NCBI RefSeq assembly: GCF_024868665.1
Contig: NC_079898.1
Span: 21,530,668-21,594,667, forward strand
Length of the DNA stretch: 64,000 bases
Reading direction: 5' to 3'
From: Triplophysa rosa
Taxonomy: Eukaryota; Chordata; Actinopteri; Cypriniformes; Nemacheilidae
The notes beneath the pieces are model-generated. The model had not been told where the DNA came from. It worked only from the letters and a program-made list of their open reading frames with translations, and searched no databases. Of the stretch, positions 12,301 to 22,016 are shown piece by piece. Both the position numbers and the translations under genes were made by a program. Numbering within the stretch: the first letter of the stretch is position 1; each line of letters begins with the position of its first letter.

Positions 12301-12567
12301 TTAGATAAATAGATCTATATATGCCAATAAATAACAATAATAATAGCTATTCTGTTGCATAAAATTGCACAGTTTTACACTTTCATCTCTTATGTCGTCT
12401 TTAAAAATTCAGAATTTGTGTTTCCAATTTTTACCTGCTCCAGCAGCAGCACCGAGGGTCAGCATCACTTAGAAAGAGAGAGAGCGAGAAATACAGGAGG
12501 TATAACCGCTTGTCAGTGCAGGATAACAAAAAATCAGCAATGCAGTAATGTACTTACAGAGACCCAT
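9360..12567 (-). CDS. ISG12/IFI27-like protein, array copy 1
   Basis: Interferon-alpha-inducible 27-like (ISG12) family: small, very hydrophobic, Gly/Ala-rich proteins that in mammals and fish act at mitochondrial or ER membranes in interferon responses and apoptosis. Coding exons (high to low): 12567-12558, 12467-12435, 12268-12107, 9451-9360; the phases agree and give 98 residues. Exon 3 (162 nt) holds the family core ([19 protein letters not shown], then ANGGG and ALLQSAG). The last exon adds a second hydrophobic stretch ending [10 protein letters not shown]. Unlike the other copies, intron 3 is 2.65 kb long because transposons (Tc1 fragment, nested hAT-like elements, a 199-bp MITE) have landed in it. 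Upstream sits an ISRE (12663-12676). The paralogue name is not resolvable from sequence alone. It appears intact. Confidence 0.85.
9618..10125 (+). pseudogene. Truncated Tc1/mariner transposon with transposase C-terminus
   Basis: A left terminal repeat (CATCTCAAAAAATTAGAACA, from about 9623) is followed directly by the last part of a fish Tc1 transposase. Recognisable pieces are [24 protein letters not shown], the tryptophan-containing [13 protein letters not shown] and the end APTKY-like EGPTKY, with a stop at 9956-9958. The usual catalytic DDE domain upstream is missing, one frame change is needed near 9770, and the right end breaks off near 10125. This is a dead, internally deleted copy in intron 3 of ISG12-like copy 1. 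Confidence 0.8.
10518..11270. mobile_element. Non-autonomous DNA element, CTGCGTTCCA ends
   Basis: Inverted ends CTGCGTTCCA (10518-10527) and TGGAACGCAG (11261-11270). Just inside is a 20-bp perfect palindrome, CTCCGAAGGGCCCTTCGGAG (10544-10563), and many CGAAGGG words. The element is split by a younger hAT insertion (10840-11236). No target-site duplication is clear, so the superfamily is undecided. A related element with GTGCGTTCCATTT ends lies at 24285-25200. Confidence 0.6.
10840..11236. mobile_element. hAT-type MITE with 8-bp target duplication
   Basis: A 397-bp element with ends TAGTGATG and CCACCACTA (inverted TAGTGRTG). It is bordered on both sides by the same 8 bp, GGCATAGG (10832-10839 and 11237-11244), the target-site duplication length of the hAT superfamily. 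It has no transposase. It inserted into the older element at 10518-11270. Confidence 0.8.
11547..11745. mobile_element. 199-bp MITE with about 45-bp terminal inverted repeats
   Basis: CCGGTGTTGTACCGAAATGC at the left end is mirrored by GATACAACACCGG at the right end. The inverted pairing continues through TTACGACTCCCC and its complement. The middle has two CCAAT boxes (ATTGGT) and GC-rich CCCGCCCCC. It is non-coding and lies in intron 3 of ISG12-like copy 1. Confidence 0.75.
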
Positions 12568-12662
12568 TTTCGTCTGGTGACCCGTCGTCTGGGATGACGA
12601 GGCATCTGCTTCTGATGTTCTGTGAGGGAGAGCTTTAAGCTCTGTAGGCGGGTCCTTCTCAT

Positions 12663-12676
12663 GAAACGAAACCGAA
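12663..12676. promoter_or_regulatory. ISRE upstream of ISG12-like copy 1
   Basis: GAAACGAAACCGAA fits the interferon-stimulated response element (GAAANNGAAA). It ends about 96 bp upstream of the ATG at 12567. The surrounding promoter (GAGCTTTAAGCTCTGTAGGC, then GGTCCTTCTCATGAAACG) closely resembles that of copy 3 (18675-18730). Induction through ISGF3 or IRFs is inferred. Confidence 0.75.
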
Positions 12677-12699
12677 TACACACGCACGCACGCACATTA

Positions 12700-14040
12700 C
12701 TGCATTTTTACATAAAAAAAACAAAATAGTTTGACTTATGATTTTCTCATGGGGGCCAAAACATGTTAACATGGAAAAACACGTGACAAAAAATGGAGAT
12801 ACACTTTTCGTATATTTTTTTCTGATATCTGTTTTGTTTGTGCGATATATAATATATAAGAATTGCTACAGTTACTGATTAATATTTTTGTATTATTGTA
12901 AAGTTAGGTTTAGGGTTGGGGTAGGTGTAGGCATTAGATAAGTTGTGAAATGAGTAAAGCACACAGCTCTTCAATAAGTTATTAAACCATTTTATCTCCT
13001 GTTCTGACATGTGTCATTGGGTGCAGCTGGAATCACTGTCACAGGTCAATACTGCGGTTAACAGTGGTTAGTGTTGTGTATTATCAGATCTGAGCATTAC
13101 TGTTTGTTAAATAAAATTATTTTTTTACCATGTCACTGACTGCCTGTTGGTGATCATGCATAGGGACATAATTTGTTTATTATCAATAACTTAATTCCTG
13201 CAACGACACATTGTAAAAATACTGACAGAGTTTAGAAATTGTGAAAGTTTTTATTACTCAGTATTTTTAAAAGTTTAAACTGAGCCTGAGGGTGTTACTT
13301 ACATGGTCTGTTTTTAAACATCCATTACCTAGGCTCTATCGCTGAATGTTGATATGTCTTATATTTTCATTGAGCTTTTGTTTTTTTCTGGATATCAGTT
13401 GTTGATAAAACACATATGACAAAAAGGAAAAAATGGCTGTGAACTGAGCAATATTACAGCCAGACACATAGATTAATATAATTCATCATAATGCATCAGT
13501 GTCCTGTTGCAACTTGCTTCAGTCAATTATATGTAGCCAAAAAAAAAAAAAAAATAACTAAGGTGTGAGACAGAAACACCAGAAAACATACAGATCATGA
13601 GTCACAAAAAGGAATTTGCCAATCCATTAAACAGGCATTTCTGCATATTTTCATAGCATTTAGCTATGTCACCATTTTCAAATGAAAACTCAGTACAGTT
13701 GTCTCTCATAGGTCATATGCCCACAAGATTTGAACTATAAAACAACAGCACATAAAGGAATGTTAAATTAATGGACATGTGAGAGAAAGACCAGCCTATA
13801 AATAAACTCTTAAGCACATGCAAAATAATTTGTTACATTTATATAGCGCTTTTCTGGGTACTCCGAGCTTTAAAGAGGCATCCGTAAACCCATCTGATAG
13901 GAATTTGGAATTCGTTAGATTTTGTTCATTCACACTACCAGTGATTTTCCAGAATCTGTGCGTGCGTTCACACACATCCTGTGAAGATCCTGTAAAGACA
14001 CCTGACGTAATATACTGTTATGCATATATACACACATACA
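12700..14040. other. Intergenic DNA between ISG12-like copies 1 and 2
   Basis: No gene seen. It contains a widespread fish word (TAGGGTTGGGGTAGGTGTAG, near 12908-12935), a poly-A run near 13539-13554, and a TTTATATAGCGCTTTTCT fragment (about 13846-13864) resembling the 3' end of an L2-type LINE in reverse. A CA/TA-rich simple repeat (about 14021-14045) abuts the remnant at 14047. Confidence 0.45.
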
Positions 14041-14046
14041 TACATA

Positions 14047-14095
14047 GTGAAACCAACAGCTGCTAAAACAAAAGGAGCTGCAACAACCGCTCCGA
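14047..14095 (-). pseudogene. ISG12/IFI27-like exon-3 remnant (array copy 2)
   Basis: The minus strand begins after an acceptor (TTGACAG) and reads GAVVAAPFVLAAVGF, the start of the ISG12 core exon. It is cut off after about 49 nt by a simple repeat. None of exons 1, 2 or 4 or the rest of exon 3 is found nearby. This is a truncated fossil copy showing that the array once had at least five members. Confidence 0.7.
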
Positions 14096-14436
14096 CTGTC
14101 AATAGGAAAATGGCATATTTGTGTTGTTACTGGATCAGATAAATGTAATGGATATCAATAGGCTATCAAACCGCCTACAGTGCATTTAAACACAAACATG
14201 AGCAATATTTATTATTTTCTTTGATACACCATACAAAAATGTACCTTCAATTTTTAAGTATAACAAATTGGCTTTACAAGACATTTAAACTTTTTTCAAT
14301 TTTGACCAGTAGCAAACAAAGGTAAACTTGAATTAAATGTAAAAACATTTTAAAATTGAAAATGGAAAGTTGAAATGACTTGTACTTAAAATGTAAGGCA
14401 GCAAAAAAAATGTGTATTAATGACAAAAGGCCGCAA

Positions 14437-14961
14437 ACTGTTATTGTCATGAATTGTGGGGGAGAACCCAGATGCAGGCAGCAGTTAATGGGTTAACAAA
14501 ATATTTATTAAATTGTAAAACAAAAACCCACGATGGGGGAACAAACACTAACAAAGAGACTTCTCAAAAAGACAAACAAAAACTTCAAGGGGGCAAAACG
14601 AGAACTAAAATAACAAACAAACAAACAAACAAAACTCACAATGGGGCAAGGCAAGGCAAGGCAAGGCAAGGCAAGGCAGATATACACGACAGGGACTCCA
14701 AGGAACGAGGACCAATGAACCGACCCGGGACAGAAGAAACAGAGGCTCTAAATAAGGGAACACTAACGAAGGATTATTACACAGGGAGGGTGACGGGCAG
14801 GTGACAGGGATCAAGTAAGGGGAAGCTAACGAGGGAACGAGAGGGTGGGGCTTAGAGATGAGACACCGGAGAGATGTTGTGACAGACAATAATATGCTTC
14901 TCTCCACACATAACAAGAGGTTCTGCCACAAGAACAAGAAAGACATGACAACCATGACAGT
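14437..14961. repeat. Dispersed repeat with pentamer run, family seen again at 17042
   Basis: Begins TGTCATGAATTGTGGGGGAG and ends with CATGACAACCATGACAGT. Inside are AACCCAGATGCAGGCAGC, an (AAAC)n tract near 14615-14632 and a perfect (GGCAA)n pentamer array (14644-14678). The element at 17042-17635 shares the ends and the GCAGGCAGC block. The long frames across it in both directions are low-complexity artefacts. The class is not known to me; both ends look like TGTCAYG inverted repeats. Confidence 0.5.
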
Positions 14962-15570
14962 TAGCCTTTAACCTATCTTGCACCTGCAGCAACCAACCTA
15001 ACTGGGTGGACAAAAAAATGAAAACAACAGTTTGTTGGCTAATAAATGCTCATTTAAGATTGTTAACTGTTTTATTTGAGGATACAAGGACAAATCTACA
15101 AACGCAACAAAATCCGGATACTCTTGAAATGAACCCTTTGGCGTGCAGAGTTGAGTCTAAAAAGCTCAGAGGGTGAAACTTTTCCAAGAACCAAACTGAA
15201 ACCAATTAAATATTAAAAAGAGCCCAACCAAAAGACAAATATTTAGCAGAGGATTACTTAGGACTGACTTGTCATTGAAAAGACATTCAAAGGCATAGTG
15301 AGCAGCTGATTTTGGAATACAGCTTAATAATGTTGTCAATGAAGAAAACGCTTATCAAAAAGTAAGACAATTGTTTCAAAATAATGATACAGCTAAACTG
15401 CTTGAGGCTATAAATGTTTGATCCTACAACCAAGATGAATATGGAGGAATTCATAGCAAATTATATAGCAAATTCCTTTTTTCAAACTCATGCTTTGTAT
15501 GTTAATGTTGTTGGTTGTTCTGTTTCACACACTCCCTTATTTGAGACATACATTATTTCATAGAGGACTC

Positions 15571-16922
15571 CAGGCCCGGTTCCTGCCAGGTGCAGAAGGG
15601 TGGGCTAGCAGGTATCCTGGGTGGGCATATACCCCAACCAGAAAAAAACTAAGAAGCCATTTTAAAAAATGTTTTTCATTTTCTCTGATAACATAAGAAT
15701 ATGTTTTGGTAAAATTGTCGTTTATATAAATAATTCGTTTATTTCTGTGAACGTCTGACAACATTTCCCTCAAATTTCATATAAAATGTTGTTTTTATTT
15801 GCATTTATTTGCCGAAAAAGAACCGGAGAAAACAGGTCAAAACAACAGAAAAGATGATCTGCGTTTTTAAAACTGAAACATCGCAAAAAAAGTTAATATT
15901 TAGTGTAAAACAACACAAAACTAATGTTTGTATAGAAAAAGTAAAAAAGTTGTTTTATGAAATAAATAACCCTGCTTTTTAAATTAGTTTATTATCATGC
16001 TCTCAGTCTTTCATATTGCTGTTGGGTGACTTTCAACAAACATTGCAATATATGACTTCAATACATGCAGGATTTAAATGATTTATGATGTTATAAATAT
16101 ATAAAACAGACATTCATTACATAAGACTGCAAGATTAAAACAAAAATAATTATTGTTGATGATTGCCCTTTATATAGTAATTGTGTGCGTTTGATTTTAT
16201 TGATGTTTTACGCATTAATAAAGAGGTTAAACTGGACATAAATAGAAGCCTATAAAGAAAGCAGGCTAAGAACATTCCCCATCACTGAACGATCACTGAC
16301 TTCTGTTTAATTTTGCAAAAAACTCCCGTTTTAATGAATGAATCTGATTACACTGCACAGTGAACTTTACGTCATATGCTGTTGTATATGAGGTCCGTGA
16401 GCGCGCAGTGCGCCTAAACTAAATTCGTTTGCACAGTGTTTCGCTACCACCTTCAGCATGAATTGGGGTGTTTGAGATGCATGGGAGACAGATTTATTTC
16501 TGAAGCGAGTGCTCCATTAGCTGGATCTTTCATTTATTCCTGACGGTCGATAGGTTAAAATCTAGCCTAAATATTGCAAGCAAATAATAGCAGTTTGTTA
16601 ATGTTTCCGCTCGCGTGACGCGTCTGCTTCTCCTTCACAAAATAAGAACCCCTGTTATAATAAATTAATCTGATTTTACTGCACAATTAATTTTACATGC
16701 TGTTTATAATAAACGTCAGGTGTGCCTAAAATTCCACATTATTTTGCTTCCACCAGCATCTCTGTTACAAACTTAAGCCGCTCTGTGAGTGAAGAGTGAC
16801 GTTGCTTTCAACCAATGGAAAATACTGCCATTTTTGGTGTTATTTTTTATTCTCATTGGGTGGGCAAGACAGACGTTTAGGTGGGCTCAGCCCACCCCTG
16901 CCCATGTCTGGACCCGGTCCTG
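15571..16922. mobile_element. Non-autonomous hAT-type element, 1.35 kb
   Basis: The ends CAGGCCCGGTTCCTGCCAGG and GTCTGGACCCGGTCCTG are inverted versions of each other (CAGGnCCGGnTCC). The flanking 8 bp are GAGGACTC (15563-15570) and GAGGACAC (16923-16930), matching at 7 of 8, as expected for an aged hAT target duplication. No transposase frame is visible. The section 15790-16050 looks like a diverged copy of the AAACAGGTCAAAATAACAG repeat also found in phf3 and eys introns. Confidence 0.7.
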
Positions 16923-17041
16923 GAGGACACTGACTGCAATAAAATTACATATACGGTGTTTATAATTTGCAGTATTTAATGTGTCTGACTATAATTTGTG
17001 TTTAGACCAAATATTCCTTCTCTTTTATATTTGTTTGTTTA

Positions 17042-17635
17042 TGTCACGACTATTCAAAAGGGAAGAACCCAATTGCAGGCAGCGGGGATGAAGGGGTTAA
17101 ACAAAAGACTTTTATTAAATAAACAAAACAAAAACCCACGAGGGGGTGTAAAACAGGAACAGAACGAAGATACAAATCATGAAACAAAAGACTTCCCACG
17201 AGGGGGCAAACAAGAAAACAAGAACAGCAAAAACCAAACTAAGGAACTCGACCAAACATCTTAACCAAAACCACGGCAGGATACAACACAAAAACTCACA
17301 TGCCAACGGACAAGGTAAGGAGCAGGACATCTGCAACATACAGGACGCACAAGGTACACGTACATACACAATCCACGAGCACAGGACAAAGAAACATGAG
17401 GGCATTTTAAAGGCAAGACAAACCAGGGATAATGACACAGGGCAGGTGGGAAACATTAGACACGGCAGGGAAGCAATACATGAAACGAGAGGGGCGGGGC
17501 CAATGACAAGACACGAGAAAGCACATGAGATGTAAAAACAAACAACTCATGGCTTTCTCACAAAACCTAAGGACTCCGTCCCGATCCTGCCACACGACTA
17601 GAAACTCAGAAACAAGAGGGCAGGACCGTGACAGT
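17042..17635. repeat. Second copy of the TGTCACG-ended repeat
   Basis: Starts TGTCACGACTATTCAAAAG and ends CAGGACCGTGACAGT, so the termini are inverted. It shares AACCCAATTGCAGGCAGC and the AACAAAAACCCACGA motif with 14437-14961. No coding sequence can be supported, despite long low-complexity frames. Confidence 0.5.
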
Positions 17636-17965
17636 TTAAGTAAATCATTGAGGAGGCCGGTGTTAATGTCAAGAAAAAGAAGCAACAACATGAATTTGAA
17701 TAAAAAGTAATATACACATGAAGTGCAGTATAGTTGAAATTATAAAAACATTGACAAATAATGACTGTATCAATTTGTAAACTGAGCATCAACATTTTTT
17801 TTAAATATTGCAAAAATGAGATTGCAGAGATTAACGGTTACTAACAAACAATATAGGCTACATGATCTCATAGGTCACACCAAGGAATGTTTAATCACAA
17901 CACAAAAGACAGTCAGCAAGATTATGAAAGTACTTATTTACTGTATATTTTTTGGATTCAAATAG

Positions 17966-18622
17966 TTACACAGTGCTGTTGCAAGCCATACTTGCAGCTG
18001 CACCCAAGGCGGCCCCCACAGCACCCACTGCGGCTTGACCTGCGACAGAAATTCCTGCTGCACCTAATAGTCAATTGAAAAAAAAAAACACGAGTTGAAA
18101 TAGTTTGATAGCTCTGTGAAAATTGTATAGCATCTGTGTTATTTACTTCTTGTATGCACAAATTAACCAGATTGTAATTTAATGTTAAAGTGTTCCAAGC
18201 TGATTTTTGACTCACCTGCGGATTGAAGAACTGCTACCACAGATCCAGCTACGACCCCTCCTCCGTTAGCCACAGCTGCAGCTGACATCATGGAGGAGGC
18301 AATCGAACCGGCAGCAATTCCTCCAGCAGTAAACCCAGCAGCCGCTAGAACTGCAGGAGCTGCAACAACTGCTGCGGCTGTGGATGGATTGGAAAAATTA
18401 TTTACTTAACTGATTTAGATGGAAAATGCATAATGCATATTCTTTACTTTCAAAGTGACAAAAAATAATTGCTTTTAGAAATGTTACCTGCTCCTACACC
18501 TGTCACGACCATCGTAACTAAGAAGATGAATGGGGAAGAACATTGTTTGTCAATAGCTAAAAACGCACATTTAAGATTCTATACAGTTACGTTAGAAAGT
18601 AGGCCTACTTACAAGGATCCAT
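17966..18622 (-). CDS. ISG12/IFI27-like protein, array copy 3
   Basis: A compact four-exon member of the interferon-inducible ISG12 family, predicted to be a small membrane protein. Coding exons (high to low): 18622-18613, 18517-18488, 18377-18216, 18063-17966. Phases agree and give 99 residues. Exon 3 is 162 nt and nearly identical in protein to copy 1 ([31 protein letters not shown]). The last exon is another Ala/Gly-rich hydrophobic stretch ending CNSTV. Splice sites are GT-AG. The promoter has a very good ISRE at 18716-18730. All introns are short, giving a model of what copy 1 looked like before the transposon insertions. Confidence 0.9.
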
Positions 18623-18715
18623 CTGTCCAAAGTGAATCCGAGAGAAGCAGGATGCTCTTTAACCGATGCTTTTCTAAGAGCTGAGCTTTAAAAGCTATGG
18701 GTGGACCTTTATTAA

Positions 18716-18730
18716 GAAACGAAACTGAAA
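18716..18730. promoter_or_regulatory. ISRE upstream of ISG12-like copy 3
   Basis: GAAACGAAACTGAAA is a near-ideal interferon-stimulated response element (two GAAANNGAAA overlaps). It starts 94 bp upstream of the ATG at 18622, almost the same place as in copy 1. This predicts strong type I interferon induction. Confidence 0.85.
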
Positions 18731-19040
18731 TTCAAAATAAAGAGAGCCATACCCAAAAGACAAACGTTTAAAGGATGTTTATTTAAAAGAGCTTAAGCTA
18801 TGCTTATGCTACATAATGTCAAAACATTTCACCACAATGTCAAGTTGAACATGTACAGCAAGCAAATATTTTAATGACGTTCAAGTTAGTGCCTCGCGTG
18901 GGGATAATCTACACATCGATTCCGGGCTCCGTTTTGCTTAACGAAAATAGCTGTGCAAGTACGTCGGAATCCATGACGTGTACATGAAAAACAGGTTTTC
19001 TTGTTGCTTTCCATTTATGCAGGGCGTAGGCTAGAGAGTA

Positions 19041-19156
19041 GGCTTGTTCGACTTGATACGGCGCCAAACATTTTATGGTTTTTCGAATGGCTCTCGCGGT
19101 ACTTTGATGTCATCCGCCTGTCGAATCTTGCGGCGCCGCATCAAGTCGAACAAGCC
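19041..19156. mobile_element. 116-bp palindromic MITE with TA target sites
   Basis: GGCTTGTTCGACTTGAT at the left end is the exact complement of ATCAAGTCGAACAAGCC at the right end. The next bases, CGGCGCC, also pair after one mismatch. TA flanks both sides (19039-19040 and 19157-19158), as in Tc1/mariner-type insertion. A rearranged relative is at 57690-57822. Confidence 0.8.
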
Positions 19157-19164
19157 TAATGTGA

Positions 19165-19463
19165 AGCTACGTCACGCCGTGTTGAATGTTGCGCCAACTT
19201 GGGAGGATCGCTGCTAGTGCGTTCAATGCCGTGTTTTGTTTTTCTTGTTTGATTAGGAAATAGAACTATGGTAGGTCGGTCTTGCTGTGTTAAAAACTGC
19301 AATAGCATTAGAGTCGTTCAGGAGAAGCCCCTGGTTCTTTCACTTTCGATTTCTCCATATATCAAACAAAACAAGTAACGGTACATATCAAAACAATAAT
19401 AACAGTGGAGTATGATCCTCCCAAGATGGCGGCGCCACTGCAACATAGGGCGTGACGTCAGCT
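19165..19463. mobile_element. Terminal-inverted-repeat element with a THAP-like start
   Basis: The left end (AGCTACGTCACGCC, then CCAACTTGGGAGGATC) is repeated inverted at the right end (GATCCTCCCAAGATGGCGG, then GGCGTGACGTCAGCT). From an ATG at 19268 the plus strand reads MVGRSCCVKNCNS, which looks like the first zinc-binding Cys pair of a THAP domain (C-x2-4-C near the N-terminus). The frame soon degrades. THAP domains are known from P-element-type transposases, so this is probably a decayed P-like or related element. No target duplication is defined. Confidence 0.45.
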
Positions 19464-19626
19464 AAATGACTCTTTAATTTAGGTAAAAAAAGGTAAAGAA
19501 GGCCTTCTTGTAACCAACTCATGTAGCAGCTAATAATATTTCTTGCTTTTTATATTTGTAACATATTGTCACACACATTGGCAACCACAATCACACATAA
19601 GACACACACTTGAATTCATGACCATT

Positions 19627-19632
19627 TTTATT
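19627..19632 (-). terminator. Poly(A) signal of ISG12-like copy 4
   Basis: AATAAA on the minus strand about 36 nt beyond the stop codon at 19668. The position fits a short 3' UTR. Confidence 0.6.
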
Positions 19633-19667
19633 GTTCATATTTTTGGCTCCATATTTATCAAGTGGCT

Positions 19668-20304
19668 TTAAAGTGGCATAAGCTCTTTGGATTCCAAATT
19701 CTTCAGTACATTCTGCAATTCCATGTCATCTCCATCATCATCAGAATCTGATGGATCCTGGGGACCAGAGGATTTGGTGGAAGAGAACAAATCCGCAGCT
19801 CCACCTAACACAGCACCTGCTGCTCCGCCCACAGACGCCACGGCTGCTGTCACACCTGCAGTCAGCCCTGCTGCACCTGGTCATCAAGAGAAGAACATTA
19901 GCAAAAAACAAAAGCAGTCACCAGTACAAGTAGTGTAAAGCAAACAGTCAGCTACGCAACAGATCAATCAACTTCACTCTAATGCCCAAGTGTTTTCTGA
20001 AAAGCTGCACTGTGAAACATAGATAATATCGAATTAAACATATGATCTGTCTGTTACATATACAGTTAAACTAGTAAAGAGCTAGTGACAACCTGCAGAC
20101 TGGAGGATTGCCACCAAACTTCCAGCAGCAACGGCGCCTCCGTTAGAGATGGCCACAGAAGACATCATACTGGCCGCCAGTGAACCAGCAGCTATACCAG
20201 CAGAAGTGAAACCAGCTGCAGTAAGCGCCACTGGGGCCAACACAACTGCACCCACTAATGCACATAAACAGCAATAATATATTATATAATATACTATATA
20301 TACA

Positions 20305-20337
<33 letters not shown>

Positions 20338-22016
20338 GTGTGTACAATGTATGTTTTTATTTGAGACATATGCAAATAAACAAAGCAACTTTACCTGCAC
20401 CAGCTGTGAGTCCAATAATGGTAAACAGTCCTTAATAAAAAGTGCAACAATTAGACAATATACATATCCAATCACAGTGGTACTCAAACTTTTCAGATCA
20501 AGTACCACCTTTTATAAAATAGTTGTTCCAAGAACCACCTGACCGCCATAGAAAAATCACACGAATAAACACTCAAATTAATAGTAGAAAAATCACACGA
20601 ATAAACACTCAAATTAATAGTAGAGCTGTGTACCTTTATCTTTACACCTCATCCTCCAATGTATAATTAATAATACAAACACTTTTTTGAAACTAAAGAA
20701 CATGTTTCGTCATGTTTTTCAAGTTAGTCAGCGGTAATAGTGGACACAAAACACTTTTCTGTAGACTTATGGGGGATTTATTAACTTTGTGGGGACTTGC
20801 AGAAAGACTACAAACTTATATTAAAGACAAACAATGTGGAAAGAATATTTAGCACAGAAGATAAATAAATATACGTATACTTAAACATCAAGAGAACAGC
20901 TGTAGCCTATATAACAAAAAGAGACTAAAGGCTAAAATACACTTCAAGACTTTAGCTCAGATTTTGCCCAGATTTCCTGGACTGGAGTTGCAGAAAGTCT
21001 GTGCCAGTCTGCAGATTTGATCAGTTAATGTGTTTCTATCTGAAACTTTCAAAAAATCTGCAAGTGTATGATGTCTAGTTTTTAAAAAATCTGTTCAGAT
21101 TTTAAAAGACTTGTAGTGTATTCCAGCCATTACACTTAACTGCAGCGGCTTTTGTCAAAACGGCGCGTCAAAACTAAATCGCAACGCGCTTCATTGATTT
21201 AACTTCGAGTAGATGCAGACGTGCGTTGAATTAGCACCTTACCGCAATAACAACAGCTTTAAACAGCCCCCTACAGAAAAGACACACGAAATTCACATGT
21301 GCAAAAAACACATGTGATCACATGTGAAATGTGTGTTTTTGGAACATTTTGGTGTGAATTCCATGTGAATTCCCACGTGAAACCCATGGGATAACATGTA
21401 AAAACCCATGGGATAACATATGCGACATGTCTCCACATGTGATCACATGTTCTTCACGTCACCACATGTTGCACATGTGGGAATTCACATGGAATTCACA
21501 CCAAAATGTTCCAAAAACACACATTTCACATGTGATCACATGTGTTTTTTTACACATGTTAAACACATGTTGTATACATGTGATCACATGCGAAAAACAT
21601 GTAAAAAACATGTGAAATTCATGTGTCTTTTCTGTAAGGGGCGGTTCAAGTGCAGAAATAACATAAGAAATTTAATTTGCACGCAGCTCGTAGGAAGAGA
21701 GAAAGGGACTCACAAGCGCCTGTCTGCTCCCGCTCTGTGTTTACATCGACCATTTATAAATAAATCATAACTCATACAACTATTTTAAAATTGCACATAG
21801 GCTGAGATGTATCCGTATTTATCAATCATGTATTAAACATTTGAAATTGTATTTAAAACACGAGATGTAAATTAATAGAGTTTTCTGTCGTGTCAATACC
21901 ACTGGGGCGTCTCTTCAAGTAAGCTACCACAGTTTGAGAACCACTGTCCTATCATATTTGTTTAATTTGCACGTTACCTTAAAACAGCAGAGTTTTCACT
22001 ACTTACCGCGTGCCAT
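19668..22016 (-). CDS. ISG12/IFI27-like protein with acidic C-terminal tail, array copy 4
   Basis: Coding exons (high to low): 22016-22007, 20430-20395, 20254-20093, 19876-19668; phases agree and give 138 residues, the longest in the array. The ISG12 core (exon 3, 162 nt) reads [17 protein letters not shown], then [17 protein letters not shown]. Exon 4 continues with an Ala/Gly stretch and then, unlike copies 1 and 3, a hydrophilic tail of about 38 residues with an acidic cluster ([15 protein letters not shown]) and a short helix-like end. Intron 1 is 1.6 kb because of a hAT element. The exon 3 donor (CAG/GTTGTC) is weak. A poly(A) signal (AATAAA, 19627-19632) follows the stop closely. An IRF-type motif lies about 90 bp upstream. 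The tail probably gives a distinct cytosolic or luminal contact; that is inference. Confidence 0.88.
20281..20340. repeat. AT-rich microsatellite
   Basis: A (TA)n tract with about 11 clean dinucleotide units near 20311-20336 inside a longer AT-rich run. It lies in intron 2 of ISG12-like copy 4. Confidence 0.85.
20550..20622. repeat. 36-bp tandem duplication
   Basis: The unit AGAAAAATCACACGAATAAA plus CACTCAAATTAATAGT occurs twice in a row without change. It lies inside the hAT element of ISG12-like copy 4 intron 1. Confidence 0.85.
20930..21128. mobile_element. About 200-bp MITE, copy a
   Basis: Ends GGCTAAAATACACTTCAAGACT and its inverted counterpart AGACTTGTAGTGTATTCCAGCC. The copy at 22674-22873 is about 85-90% alike by eye and in the same orientation, so the two flank exon 1 of ISG12-like copy 4 as direct repeats. 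Non-coding. Confidence 0.75.
21266..21640. repeat. Large palindromic element of CACATGTG motifs
   Basis: The outer ends (CCCCCTACAGAAAAGACACA and TGTGTCTTTTCTGTAAGGGG) are inverted. Inside lies a perfect 68-bp inverted repeat, 21309-21376 against 21477-21544, separated by 100 bp. The sequence is dominated by ACATGT, CACATGTG and TGATCA words, each itself a palindrome. It is a MITE-like foldback element with no coding content. Confidence 0.85.

Larger units (their letters stand above)
20475..21946. mobile_element. hAT-type element in intron 1 of ISG12-like copy 4
   Basis: Ends CAGTGGTACTCAAACTTTT and CAGTTTGAGAACCACTG are inverted copies (CAGTGGTTCTCAAACTG type). The 8-bp flanks are TCCAATCA (20467-20474) and TCCTATCA (21947-21954), matching at 7 of 8, the hAT signature. 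The 1.47-kb body has no transposase. It contains a 36-bp tandem duplication (about 20550-20622) and two further nested elements (20930-21128 and 21266-21640). Confidence 0.75.

Noticed and set aside
14454..14955. Two overlapping 116-residue frames on opposite strands
   Set aside because: They run over (AAAC)n and (GGCAA)n simple repeats within a dispersed repeat; the low-complexity composition explains the open frames.
17115..17691. Several frames of 88-118 residues at 17.0-17.7 kb
   Set aside because: They lie in the second copy of the TGTCACG-ended repeat, on both strands, and look like no known family.
21280..21620. CRISPR-like regularly spaced short repeats
   Set aside because: Eukaryotic DNA. 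The repeats are palindromic CACATGTG words in a foldback element with no unique spacers of constant length.
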